This document shows positions 7,534-15,000 of a DNA stretch of 17,556 bases, piece after piece. The stretch is from Lentisphaeria bacterium. GTDB taxonomy: Bacteria; Verrucomicrobiota; Lentisphaeria; Victivallales; UBA1829. How positions within the stretch are numbered: position 1 is the first letter of the stretch; every line of letters starts with the position of its first letter. The stretch is taken from contig DPDG01000091.1 of NCBI GenBank assembly GCA_003526375.1, positions 1-17,556 on the forward strand. Reading direction: 5' to 3'. The translations under genes were made by a program, and so were the position numbers. Under the pieces are notes generated by a model. The model was not told the origin of the DNA, ran no database searches, and was given only the letters and a program-made list of their open reading frames with translations.

Positions 7534-7565
7534 AGCAGAACTGAACTTTTTTTTATCACTTTGGA
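7534..7565. promoter_or_regulatory. Second pair of AraC-type half-sites, 21 bp apart
   Basis: ATCACTTTGGA (7555-7565) matches the AACAnTTTGGA sites at 2687-2718 in 9 of 11 positions. AGCAGAACTGA (7534-7544), exactly 21 bp nearer the promoter, matches more weakly, 6 of 11. As at the first promoter, the proximal site ends one base from the -35 box. A weak proximal and a strong distal half-site is common for inducible AraC targets. Confidence 0.58.
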
Positions 7566-7645
7566 GAATCCACGGCTATTCTATAATCCGGCAGAACGCC
7601 GGCAATGCCGCATTCATCATCAATTTCATCCCGTCTGCACCCGTC

Positions 7646-8230
7646 TCATCTTTTCATATCCATGACACCGAACATCCGGCACATCTCCTCCAGCCGCGCC
7701 ACGGAATCCACTCCGAATTTCAGCATGGACTGCCGGATGCGCGATATGGATTTCTCCTTCATGCCGCCTGATTTCGAATAGAATTTATCCGCAAGGCAAA
7801 CCAGCTTCTCCTCCGGCGTCTCCGGCAGATAGTCGCGTTCAGGAACCGGCAGCTTCTGATTCCGTATCTCCTCCGCGGTAATTCCCGTTCCCGTATGCCG
7901 TTCGCAAATCCGGGCATAAGCCTCAAGGTTCAGCCCATGCCGCCGACCGTATTCACGCAACATCTCCGCTCCGATCACACCATGGCAGATGTAGGGTTCC
8001 GTCCCTTCGCACAAAATTCCGGGGGCATGGCATCTGCCGATTCCGATATCATGAAGCATGGCGCCGCCAGCCACAAGCCCGGCGTCAATTTCCAATCCGC
8101 TGCCGGCGAAGTCCTTCCATATCGCAAGAGCCTTGCCGCGCACCTGTCCGCAGTGTGCCAGCAAAAGCCGGCGCAGAGCTGTATCCTCCGGATAAAAGTA
8201 ATAGATGATCTCAAAACAGTTTATGCTCAT
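7646..8230 (-). CDS. HD-domain metal-dependent phosphohydrolase (TIGR00295-like)
   Basis: 194 residues, cytoplasmic. HD-superfamily metal ligands are visible as H26, the H60-D61 doublet in MLHDIG, and D148 in CLADKF. CHAPGILCEGTEPYICHGVIG (from 67) and ERHTGTG (110-116) match the conserved pattern I know from small HD proteins annotated as TIGR00295; their substrate is not established. A GTG 30 nt upstream is in frame, but the ATG at 8230 has GAAGG six nt before it and gives the expected N-terminus (FEIIYYFYPED). It is transcribed away from the MarR gene and is monocistronic here; no clear terminator was found in 7566-7645. Confidence 0.83.
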   Translation of the reverse strand: MSINCFEIIYYFYPEDTALRRLLLAHCGQVRGKALAIWKDFAGSGLEIDAGLVAGGAMLHDIGIGRCHAPGILCEGTEPYICHGVIGAEMLREYGRRHGLNLEAYARICERHTGTGITAEEIRNQKLPVPERDYLPETPEEKLVCLADKFYSKSGGMKEKSISRIRQSMLKFGVDSVARLEEMCRMFGVMDMKR

Positions 8231-8270
8231 TTCCTGCCTTCTCCATGTTTTTGCCGACACTTCATCCTGT

Positions 8271-8299
8271 AATTTACAATGTCATGGGGTTTCCTGCAA
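8271..8299 (-). promoter_or_regulatory. Candidate promoter of the HD-domain gene, overlapping a short palindrome
   Basis: TTGCAG (8299-8294), 17 bp, TAAATT (8276-8271), about 41 nt before the ATG. The -10 box lies inside the 11-bp palindrome TGTAAATTACA (8279-8269, minus strand), which could be a repressor site. Both boxes are only moderately good. The rest of 8300-8435 shows nothing I can support. Confidence 0.4.
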
Positions 8300-8435
8300 A
8301 CAGAAATGGGTATGCAGGTGTTTCAACTGCGAGGTGCCGGGAACTTTCATTCCGCCCTGCTTATTTTTCATTCAGGAATTCCGGCTGCTGTCACAGGTCG
8401 TTTTCCGGAAATTGCAGCTCAAACCAACAGAAAAA

Positions 8436-8455
8436 AGAAAATTTTTTAATTTTCT
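8436..8455. repeat. Perfect AT-rich hairpin AGAAAATT-TTTT-AATTTTCT
   Basis: Eight-base arms at 8436-8443 and 8448-8455 with a TTTT loop, four bases upstream of the MarR -35 box. It may be a bent or upstream promoter element or a second operator. Confidence 0.45.
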
Positions 8456-8458
8456 CGC

Positions 8459-8487
8459 TTGAAAATATTTCTATATAGTAATATATT
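8459..8487 (+). promoter_or_regulatory. Promoter of the marR-type operon
   Basis: TTGAAA (8459-8464), 17-bp spacer, TATATT (8482-8487). The ATG is 44 nt downstream. Confidence 0.65.
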
Positions 8488-8498
8488 ATATAAGAAAT
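8467..8498. promoter_or_regulatory. Near-palindromic candidate operator over the marR promoter
   Basis: ATTTCT (8467-8472) and AGAAAT (8493-8498) flank an almost purely A/T core of ATATA/TATATA repeats, giving an imperfect dyad that covers the spacer and -10 box. MarR proteins usually repress their own operon from such sites; that assignment is inference. Confidence 0.5.
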
Positions 8499-8531
8499 TA
8501 AGAAACCAAAAAAAATGAAAAAGGTTATGGA

Positions 8532-8987
8532 ATGAATAGAAAGATCGGCATGCTGATCACGTTGATAAAACAACATGTCAGCCGGCTTTTGGAAAAAATG
8601 CTCGTGGAATACGGCATTGACGAATTCAACGGACCGCAGGGACGGATTCTGTATGTCCTGTGGAACCGCGACTCCATCTCCATTCAGGCGCTTGCCGACG
8701 GGACAGGGCTGGCGAATGCAACACTGACCAGCATGCTGGACCGCATGGAACAGAGACAGCTGGTAAAGCGTCTGCCCGCTCCCGGCGACCGGCGGAAGAC
8801 GTTGATCGCGCTGACGCCCAAAGCACGTGTGCTGGAACAGAAATACCGGGCGGTTTCCGAACGGATGAATGAACTGACCTATCAGGGATTTTCCGCGGAA
8901 GAAGCCGCACAGCTGGAGACATATCTGGAACGGGTGCTCGACAATGTCCGCAGAGCCGAAATACAACAGAACAATTTGAAAAAATAA
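8532..8987 (+). CDS. MarR-family transcriptional regulator
   Basis: 151 residues. The winged-helix domain is clear: recognition helix region SIQALADGTGLANATLTSML (50-69), then the wing with the D-R-R signature (PGDRRKTLIALT, 84-95) and a dimerising C-terminal helix pair. Such regulators sense small ligands, phenolics or oxidants and repress adjacent genes. AAGG stands 7 nt before the ATG. The next gene begins 32 nt downstream without a terminator, so the small cysteine-rich protein is its probable co-transcribed target. The nitroreductase further on may be part of the same response. Confidence 0.92.
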   Translation: MNRKIGMLITLIKQHVSRLLEKMLVEYGIDEFNGPQGRILYVLWNRDSISIQALADGTGLANATLTSMLDRMEQRQLVKRLPAPGDRRKTLIALTPKARVLEQKYRAVSERMNELTYQGFSAEEAAQLETYLERVLDNVRRAEIQQNNLKK

Positions 8988-9019
8988 ACCCAGAACCCAT
9001 AACGAACAGGAGACTGAAA

Positions 9020-9367
9020 ATGGACAGAAAAGAACTCACACAGACCGTCAAAGAGATGATTGCAGCGCCGTCCTGCTGCCAGGAGCTGAAAGCGGCGGGA
9101 GAAAAATGGCTCAATGCGGCGGATACTGCGGAAGAAAAAGCCGCAGCAGCGGCGCTTTTGCAGGAAATCCGGGAGGATGTCGCCACGATCGAGCATGTCA
9201 TTGAATTTTTTGAATCACCGCAGGCAAAGCAGATCTTTGGTGTGGAGCAGGCGAAATCAATGGCGGAACATGCTCATGCAGTCAAAGCGGCAGGGGGCAA
9301 ATGGTGCGACTGCCCCGCCTGCACAGCCGGACTGAAAATCCTGGACAATGCGTCTCTGCTTGCCTGA
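9020..9367 (+). CDS. Small CDCPAC-motif protein (often annotated heat-shock/Hsp90-like, function unknown)
   Basis: 115 residues, cytoplasmic, mostly alpha-helical with an alanine-rich middle. Cysteines cluster at the start (CC, 19-20 in APSCCQEL) and near the end (CDCPAC, 96-101), a pair of motifs that could bind metal or form a redox switch. I recognise the pattern from small gut-bacterial proteins carrying the label 'molecular chaperone Hsp90', which is not supported by any Hsp90 domain here. AGGAG (9008-9012) is 7 nt before the ATG. It follows the MarR gene by 32 nt in one operon, so it is probably induced by the MarR ligand. Confidence 0.8.
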   Translation: MDRKELTQTVKEMIAAPSCCQELKAAGEKWLNAADTAEEKAAAAALLQEIREDVATIEHVIEFFESPQAKQIFGVEQAKSMAEHAHAVKAAGGKWCDCPACTAGLKILDNASLLA

Positions 9368-9398
9368 TCTCCTGTTTCGGCAGCATCAGGCGGTATTT
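9362..9398 (+). terminator. Probable terminator of the marR operon
   Basis: GCCTGAT (9362-9368) pairs with ATCAGGC (9385-9391), with an inner CTG/CAG step around TTTCGG, followed by GGTATTTT. The stem begins at the stop codon of the small protein. The T-run is short. Confidence 0.5.
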
Positions 9399-9514
9399 TC
9401 CGGTAAGTCAGTTTATATTTATCCACGGCAGTTCGCCGCCGAATCAGGAGTAACGCCGACAGTAATCCGCTTAAAAAAAGACGTTCAAAATTTTAATCAT
9501 GAACAGAAGAATCC

Positions 9515-9561
9515 GGGATGACCAGCAGCGGTTGCGGTGTGCAACCGCTGAAGCCAATCCC
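9515..9561 (+). promoter_or_regulatory. Structured leader hairpin upstream of the nitroreductase gene
   Basis: CAGCGGTTGC (9526-9535) and GCAACCGCTG (9541-9550) form a perfect 10-bp stem with a GGTGT loop. An outer GGGAT/ATCCC stem (9515-9519 with 9557-9561) encloses it, leaving a symmetrical 6 by 6 internal loop. There is no T-run, and the structure ends about 16 nt before the Shine-Dalgarno, so it looks more like a cis-regulatory RNA or an operator than a terminator. It does not match a riboswitch I can name. The flanking 9399-9514 shows no gene. Confidence 0.5.
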
Positions 9562-9590
9562 TGAAAGGAAGCAGCACAAGGTGAATGAAA

Positions 9591-10214
9591 ATGGAATTTT
9601 ATGATGCAGTGGAGAAGCGCAGAACCATCCGTGATTTTGAAGACAAGCCGATTGATATGGAAATTATAAAAAGAATCCTGTCGGCAGGTTTGAAAGCGCC
9701 GACAAACAACCATCTCAGACAGTGGGAATTTGTCATTGTCAATGATAAAAAGGAACGTTCCGGAATCCTTAACCTGAAAGACATGACAAGCTATGAGGAA
9801 TGCGAGAAAATGATGGATGGTTTCCACATGACCGACTCTGATCAGAGAGGCATGTATCACATTGCCATGCCGAAACAGTTCTCGATGCTTTATCGTTCCG
9901 GCTGTTTGATTCTGCCGTTTTTCAAATTCAGGGAACCTTTACTGCAACCGACCTGTTTGAGCTCATTGAACGAATTTGCGTCTATATGGTGCTGCATTGA
10001 AAACATACTTCTGGCTGCTGCTTCAGAAGGAATACTGGGCGTTACCCGCATTCCGATGAACGAAGAGCTGGAACATATTAAGAAAACGGTTCATCATCCG
10101 GACCATTACGCCCTCCCCTGTTATATCGCATTGGGCTATCCCGCCAAAAATGCAGAACTGCCGGTACAAAAAGTAATCAACGTGGAGGACAGAATACATA
10201 TTAATCAATGGTAA
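9591..10214 (+). CDS. Nitroreductase-family FMN flavoprotein
   Basis: 207 residues. The N-terminal KRRTIRDF (9-16) supplies the basic residues that hold the FMN phosphate, APTNNHLRQW (36-45) is the second flavin contact, and SEGILGVTRIP (145-155) matches the conserved GxG region. Members reduce nitro compounds, quinones or flavins with NAD(P)H, or activate aromatic compounds; the exact substrate is unknown. ATG 9591 is chosen because AAGGTG (9578-9583) is 7 nt upstream, whereas ATG 9585 would leave only one base. It has a hairpin leader and a terminator downstream, so it is monocistronic. It sits after a MarR operon, a frequent partner in electrophile or oxidant response. Confidence 0.85.
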   Translation: MEFYDAVEKRRTIRDFEDKPIDMEIIKRILSAGLKAPTNNHLRQWEFVIVNDKKERSGILNLKDMTSYEECEKMMDGFHMTDSDQRGMYHIAMPKQFSMLYRSGCLILPFFKFREPLLQPTCLSSLNEFASIWCCIENILLAAASEGILGVTRIPMNEELEHIKKTVHHPDHYALPCYIALGYPAKNAELPVQKVINVEDRIHINQW

Positions 10215-10257
10215 AGCCCGGGATTTTCAGCCTGTCCCCGCGTCTGTCCGGCGCCCT

Positions 10258-10283
10258 GCCGGTTTCTCGAAACCGGCTGTTTC
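10258..10283 (+). terminator. Terminator of the nitroreductase gene
   Basis: GCCGGTTT (10258-10265), loop CTCG, AAACCGGC (10270-10277), then TGTTTCCC. Perfect 8-bp stem with a weak T-run, 43 nt after the stop codon. Confidence 0.6.
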
Positions 10284-10409
10284 CCATCTGTATGAAAATG
10301 CCGCCACACTTTCTTTGCCGCATTCGGAATTTTCATGTTTTTTCAGAGAGAATACAGGTGTTTCTCCCAAAAGATTACAATAGACAAGGCTGTTGTGACA
10401 AATGATATG

Positions 10410-10433
10410 AAAACGGAATTCCTGTAATTCCGT
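10410..10433 (-). terminator. Terminator of the minus-strand gene at 10508-11539
   Basis: On the minus strand ACGGAATT (10433-10426), loop ACAGG, AATTCCGT (10420-10413), then TTTTC. It is 74 nt past the stop codon. Between the two terminators (10284-10409) I see no gene or other element. Confidence 0.6.
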
Positions 10434-10507
10434 AATTCTGCTCGGACCGGCATCTCATGTCCTGAATTCCATGCCCCCCGCTGTATTGCAGAACCTCATG
10501 GAGCGGT

Positions 10508-11539
10508 TCACATGGAATCGGGGTATGCATAGGGTGCCGGCAGGCGCTCATACTTCATGTCATTAAAATCATACAGCAATGCCGGTGGAACATCCGGCGT
10601 TTTCAGGCGAAGCGCAAAAATCATACCATTTACAGCAAAGAGAATGCGCTTATGCTTCGCATCGTAATCCGCCCATCGCCATGTATTACCGGCAAGTAAC
10701 AATTCTTTCCCCCGGGACAGGTCATGTTCTTCCCAATAACAACCATAACCTGCAGGGCTGGGACACTTTCCATTAAAATAAAAACGTTTGATGAGCCATA
10801 AATCATAAGGCAATGGTTTGACATATTTTGCATAGGTTTCAGTTTCTTCGCAAAACTGCCAGCCATCGCGTTCCAAACGCGCCAGATAAATCCCAGGACA
10901 TTCACCGCCATTTTCACGCTCAAGACGTAAATCTGGCGCCTGTGCCAGTTCCTTGAATTTGCCGCTGCGGGTATGGTAAAAATGTTCGCCGCAGTGCGGG
11001 GGCGGCTTATTGATCCAGACATGACTCGAATCGACAAACCAGCCGCCGCCGTTCCAGCCGGAGCCATTGAACCACAAATCCAAAGCCTTGAGGTAAGGAG
11101 TGCGGGAAATTGCGGTCCAGCTGGCATCGGTATAATCACGCCTGTTACGCAATTTATTCAACTCAACAGCATATTTTTTGCGGATTTGCATCTCCAAATC
11201 TTCACATTTTTTGCTATAGGCAAAATACTTCTTTTCCGTGTAAGCAAACCAGTCAAATTCACCGACCTGTGCATTTACCAGTTCCCTGATACGAGCCTCG
11301 ACCGGATTCACACGCCCATATTTGGCTGCAAAATAGAGCAGGTATTTGCCATCAGGCGAGAGATCGCAACGATATTCATAGATTCTGCCATACAGCCATT
11401 GACCGAGAGTAAATTCATCAGTGTCAAGATCCCAGCCAATGACTGCAACTTGATTGGACGGACCACGGCGGAATACTGTGGCGCAACTGCGTCCCCTGGC
11501 AAGAATCGCATGAATTCTAGGGGGAACTTCTTTTGTCAT
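10508..11539 (-). CDS. Unrecognised tryptophan-rich protein with a DLSPDGKYLLYF propeller-like motif
   Basis: 343 residues, no signal peptide or membrane segment. The N-terminal part contains IGWDLDTDEFTLGQWLYGRI (34-53) and DLSPDGKYLLYF (59-70); S-P-D-G-K followed by hydrophobics is the blade motif of TolB/WD40-type beta-propellers. A charged helical stretch follows (about 85-135), then a Trp/Gly-rich section (GSGWNGGGWF). I have seen proteins of this style only as conserved hypotheticals and assign no function. GGAG (11551-11548) lies 8 nt before the ATG at 11539; an ATG six codons upstream lacks proper spacing. It has its own promoter and terminator. Codon use appears more A/T-ending than its neighbours, so recent acquisition is possible. 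Confidence 0.7.
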   Translation of the reverse strand: MTKEVPPRIHAILARGRSCATVFRRGPSNQVAVIGWDLDTDEFTLGQWLYGRIYEYRCDLSPDGKYLLYFAAKYGRVNPVEARIRELVNAQVGEFDWFAYTEKKYFAYSKKCEDLEMQIRKKYAVELNKLRNRRDYTDASWTAISRTPYLKALDLWFNGSGWNGGGWFVDSSHVWINKPPPHCGEHFYHTRSGKFKELAQAPDLRLERENGGECPGIYLARLERDGWQFCEETETYAKYVKPLPYDLWLIKRFYFNGKCPSPAGYGCYWEEHDLSRGKELLLAGNTWRWADYDAKHKRILFAVNGMIFALRLKTPDVPPALLYDFNDMKYERLPAPYAYPDSM

Positions 11540-11570
11540 AATATGAACTCCATTCATTGCCTTTTCAAAA

Positions 11571-11598
11571 AATATAACGTAAATTCGTTAAAAATCAA
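11571..11598 (-). promoter_or_regulatory. Promoter of the gene at 10508-11539
   Basis: TTGATT (11598-11593), 16-bp spacer, TATATT (11576-11571) on the minus strand, 31 nt before the ATG. Confidence 0.55.
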
Positions 11599-11750
11599 GA
11601 AGATTAAACAATTCAATAGCCGCCGGGTACAGTAAAGGAAACGGTCTGCGGATGAACGGATGACCATGAAACACGATATGGGTAATGACTATTGAAGTTT
11701 CTCAACTCAGGCAATCCAAAATGGAAGAAGTTCGTCTGAAAGTATGGTAA

Positions 11751-11828
11751 TGGGGTGGTAGGCCGGACTTGAACCGGTGACCTCCTGGGCCACAACCAGG
11801 CGCTCTAACCAACTGAGCTACAACCACC
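11751..11828 (-). tRNA. tRNA-His (anticodon GTG), CCA encoded
   Basis: The 78-nt minus-strand sequence folds as a cloverleaf: acceptor GTGGTTG with the extra 5' G (-1) typical of tRNA-His opposite C73, D arm GCTC/GAGC with AGTTGGTTA loop, anticodon stem CCTGG/CCAGG with loop TTGTGGC (anticodon GTG), T loop TTCAAGT, and an encoded 3' CCA. Two non-pairs are seen, T6-T67 in the acceptor stem and A49-C65 at the base of the T stem. The promoter is 17 nt upstream. No convincing terminator lies in 11599-11750, which otherwise appears empty. Confidence 0.95.
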
Positions 11829-11844
11829 ATGTGTTAGAGCCAAT

Positions 11845-11872
11845 ACAATAGCATCTTTCCCTGCATTGTCAA
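11845..11872 (-). promoter_or_regulatory. Promoter of tRNA-His
   Basis: Consensus TTGACA (11872-11867), 16-bp spacer, TATTGT (11850-11845), ending 17 nt before the mature 5' end. Confidence 0.75.
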
Positions 11873-11873
11873 G

Positions 11874-11894
11874 CAGAGAAATCATTTTTCTCTG
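11874..11894. repeat. Perfect palindrome CAGAGAAA-TCATT-TTTCTCTG
   Basis: Eight-base arms (11874-11881, 11887-11894) directly upstream of the tRNA -35 box. No T-run on either side fits a terminator well. It may be an upstream regulatory site or incidental. Confidence 0.4.
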
Positions 11895-11954
11895 AAAAAT
11901 CAGCCGCCGGAGGAAAATTTATGAGATTTTTCTGTTTTTGTTGCCTCTTTCCTC

Positions 11955-11983
11955 TGGAAAAAGAAATGATTCCGATATATGAT
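11955..11983 (+). promoter_or_regulatory. Weak candidate promoter for dnaE
   Basis: TGGAAA (11955-11960), 17 bp, TATGAT (11978-11983), 74 nt before the chosen start. The -35 box is poor; no better candidate was found in 11895-12057. Confidence 0.35.
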
Positions 11984-12057
11984 ACCAGCTGTAATAACAC
12001 CACGACTTTCTAATATGTTTCAGGGCGCATTTTTTTTGCGTCGATATGAGGAGAATC

Positions 12058-15000
12058 ATGCCAAAAGAATTTGTTCATCTGCATCTGCATACCGATTACA
12101 GTCTGCTTGACGGCGCATGCCCGATTTCATGGGCGAAACTCAAGGATTCCGAGGGAAAACTCGATCTGGTCACGGCTGTCCAGAACGCCGGAATGAAAGC
12201 GTGCGCCATTACCGATCACGGCGTCATGGGCGGATGCCTTGAGTTTCATAACTCCATGAAAAAAGCCGGGCTCAAACCCATTATCGGCTGCGAAACTTAT
12301 GTGGCTCCCAACAGCAATGAGCAGCGGGACAGTTCCGTTTCACACATCAAAGGCTATCATCTGATCCTGCTTGCAAAGAATGATGTCGGCTATCATAATC
12401 TCTGTCATATCATTTCCGATGCGCATACCCGCGGATTTTACTATAAGCCCAGAACGGACAAGGCATTTCTCGCGGCTCACTCCGAGGGGTTGATCGCTTC
12501 GAGCGCCTGCCTTGCGGGAGAGATCGACTGCGCCATCCGCGACTTCGGTATGGAAGCCGCTAAAAAAGTGCTTTACGAATATCTTGATATCTTCGGAAAA
12601 GAAAACTTCTATATCGAACTGATGTATCACCATCTTGAGGAGCAGAAAGAGGTCAACAAAGGATTGATTGCGCTCGCAAAAGAGACCGGTGTGCCTGTCA
12701 TTGCGACCAATGACGTGCATTATCTGAGGCGCGAGGACGCCAAAGCCCACGAGGTCATGCTCTGCATCCAGACCCGCACAACCATGGCGGATGAACGGCG
12801 CATGAAGATGGAGACGGACGAGTTTTATTTCAAGAACGGCGACGAGATGTTCGAGATTTTCGGCAATGAAATCCCCGAAGCCCTGAGCAATACGCTCGAA
12901 GTCGCGGAACGCTGTGATGTCAATATCGGGTATGAAAACCATTATCCGGAGTATGAACCGCCCGCGGAATTCGTGGCGACTCTCGACATGGACTCAATCC
13001 GCAGGGAAGCGGAGGACGCCGCCGTTGCCGAACTGAAAAAGCAGAAAGAGAAGAGCGGCGACACGGAAGCGCCGACTGCGGAGGAAATCAAATATCTGAC
13101 CGAGCGTGAAATCATTCTGCGCAAGACGGGCGCATATCTGCGAAAAATCTGCCTTTACGGAACCGGCGAAAACTCGGTCTGCGGATACCTGAAAAAATAC
13201 GGTTATGATCCTTTCAATCCTCCCGAGGACATGAAAGCGGACGCGGAACTCAAATTGAAACGTCTGGACTATGAACTGAGCATCATCATGCGCACGAAAT
13301 ATCCGAGTTACTTCCTGTGCGTATGGGACTTCATCAACTGGGCGAAGGAGCACGGCATTCCGGTAGGCGCCGGGCGCGGTTCCGGAGCCGGTTCGCTGGT
13401 GGCTTACCTTTCGGGAATCACCGATATCGACCCGATCAAGTACGACCTGCTCTTTGAACGGTTCCTGAACCCGGACCGCGTATCGCCGCCGGACTTTGAT
13501 ACGGACTTCTGCGAACGCCGCCGCCAGGAAGTGATCGACTATGTCATCGGCAAATACGGAGAGGATTCCGTATCGCAGATCGGAACCTACGGGCAGTTGA
13601 AGGCAAAGGCGGTGCTCAAAGACGTTGCGCGCGCCCTGAGCCGTTCTCCCGCAGACGGCAATATGATCACCAAAACCGTGCCGGACGACCCCAAAATGAC
13701 GCTTTCCAAAGCGATCAAGGAATCTCCGGACCTGAAGCAGCTTCTGGATCACGAGCAGTGGGTTCAGGAGGTGTTCGGATATGCGAAGCCCCTGGAAATG
13801 CTGAACCGCCAGATGGGAATTCACGCTTGCGGCGTCATCATTTCCAACCAGCCGCTTGCGAACCTGCTTCCGCTGGGACGGGGAGCGCATGATGAGGTGA
13901 TCACACAATATACCGCGCCGCTCTGCGAGTCTGTCGGTCTGCTGAAAATGGACTTTCTCGGGCTGCGCACGCTGACGCTGATTCAGGATGCGCTTGACAA
14001 TATCAAAAAATCGCGGGGAATCGATCTGGATCTCGACAGGATATCGCTTGAGGATCAGGCGACATTCGATCTGCTGAACAGAGGCGACACCGTCGCGGTG
14101 TTCCAGCTGGAATCCGGCGGCATGCAGAATCTCTGCCGTCAATTCAAGGTGGAAAGCATCAAACACATCATCGCTCTGCTGGCGATCTACCGTCCCGGCC
14201 CGATGCAGTTCATTCCGCTGTTCGTCGGACGCAAGCTCGGCACGCTGCCCGTCGAATACGATCACCCGCTGATGGAGCAGTATCTCAAGGAAACTTACGG
14301 GATCATGCTTTATCAGGAGCAGATCATGCAGGTCGTGCAGGTGCTCGCCGGGTTTTCGCTTGGTCAGGCGGACATTCTCCGCCGCGCAATCGGTAAAAAG
14401 AAAATTAAGGACATGGAGGCGCAGCATGACAAATTCATCGAGGGGTGCCTCAAAACGAACAACATTCCCAATGACCTTGCAGAGACGATCTGGCAGAACA
14501 TCAAGAAGTTTGCGGACTACGGCTTCAACAAGTCGCACTCCGCCGCATACGGGCTGCTTTCCTACCGCACTGCCTACCTCAAGGCAAACTATCGCCCTGA
14601 ATTCATGGCGGCGGTGCTCACCAGCGAACTTTCCAACGGTGAGAAACTGCGTTTCCTGATCAATGAATGCAGAAGTTCCGGAATACCGGTTCTGCCGCCC
14701 GATGTCAACCGGAGCGATGTGAACTTCACTGTAGACAACGGAGCAATCCGTTTCGGGCTCGGAGCAATCAAAGGTTTCGGAGAAGGCGTTTCGCTTGAGA
14801 TCATCAAGGCGCGCGGGGAAGGCGGCGAATTCAAATCCCTTGCCGACCTTCTGGAACGCACAAACGGCGTCCTGAATACAAAAAGCTGCGAGAACCTGAT
14901 CCGCGCGGGAGCCATGGATTCTTTTGGACTGAAACGTTCCCAGCTTGTGGCGATTATCGAACAATCCATCTCCTCCGCCGCGTCCCGCCGGAAGGATAAG

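Noticed and set aside
9515..9561. Known riboswitch upstream of the nitroreductase
   Set aside because: A single long hairpin with a small internal loop does not match FMN, preQ1, SAM or other classes I can recall, so no class is named.
12994..14964. 656-codon minus-strand frame inside dnaE
   Set aside because: Antisense to the catalytic core of DnaE; no motif, and long antisense frames are expected from this codon bias.
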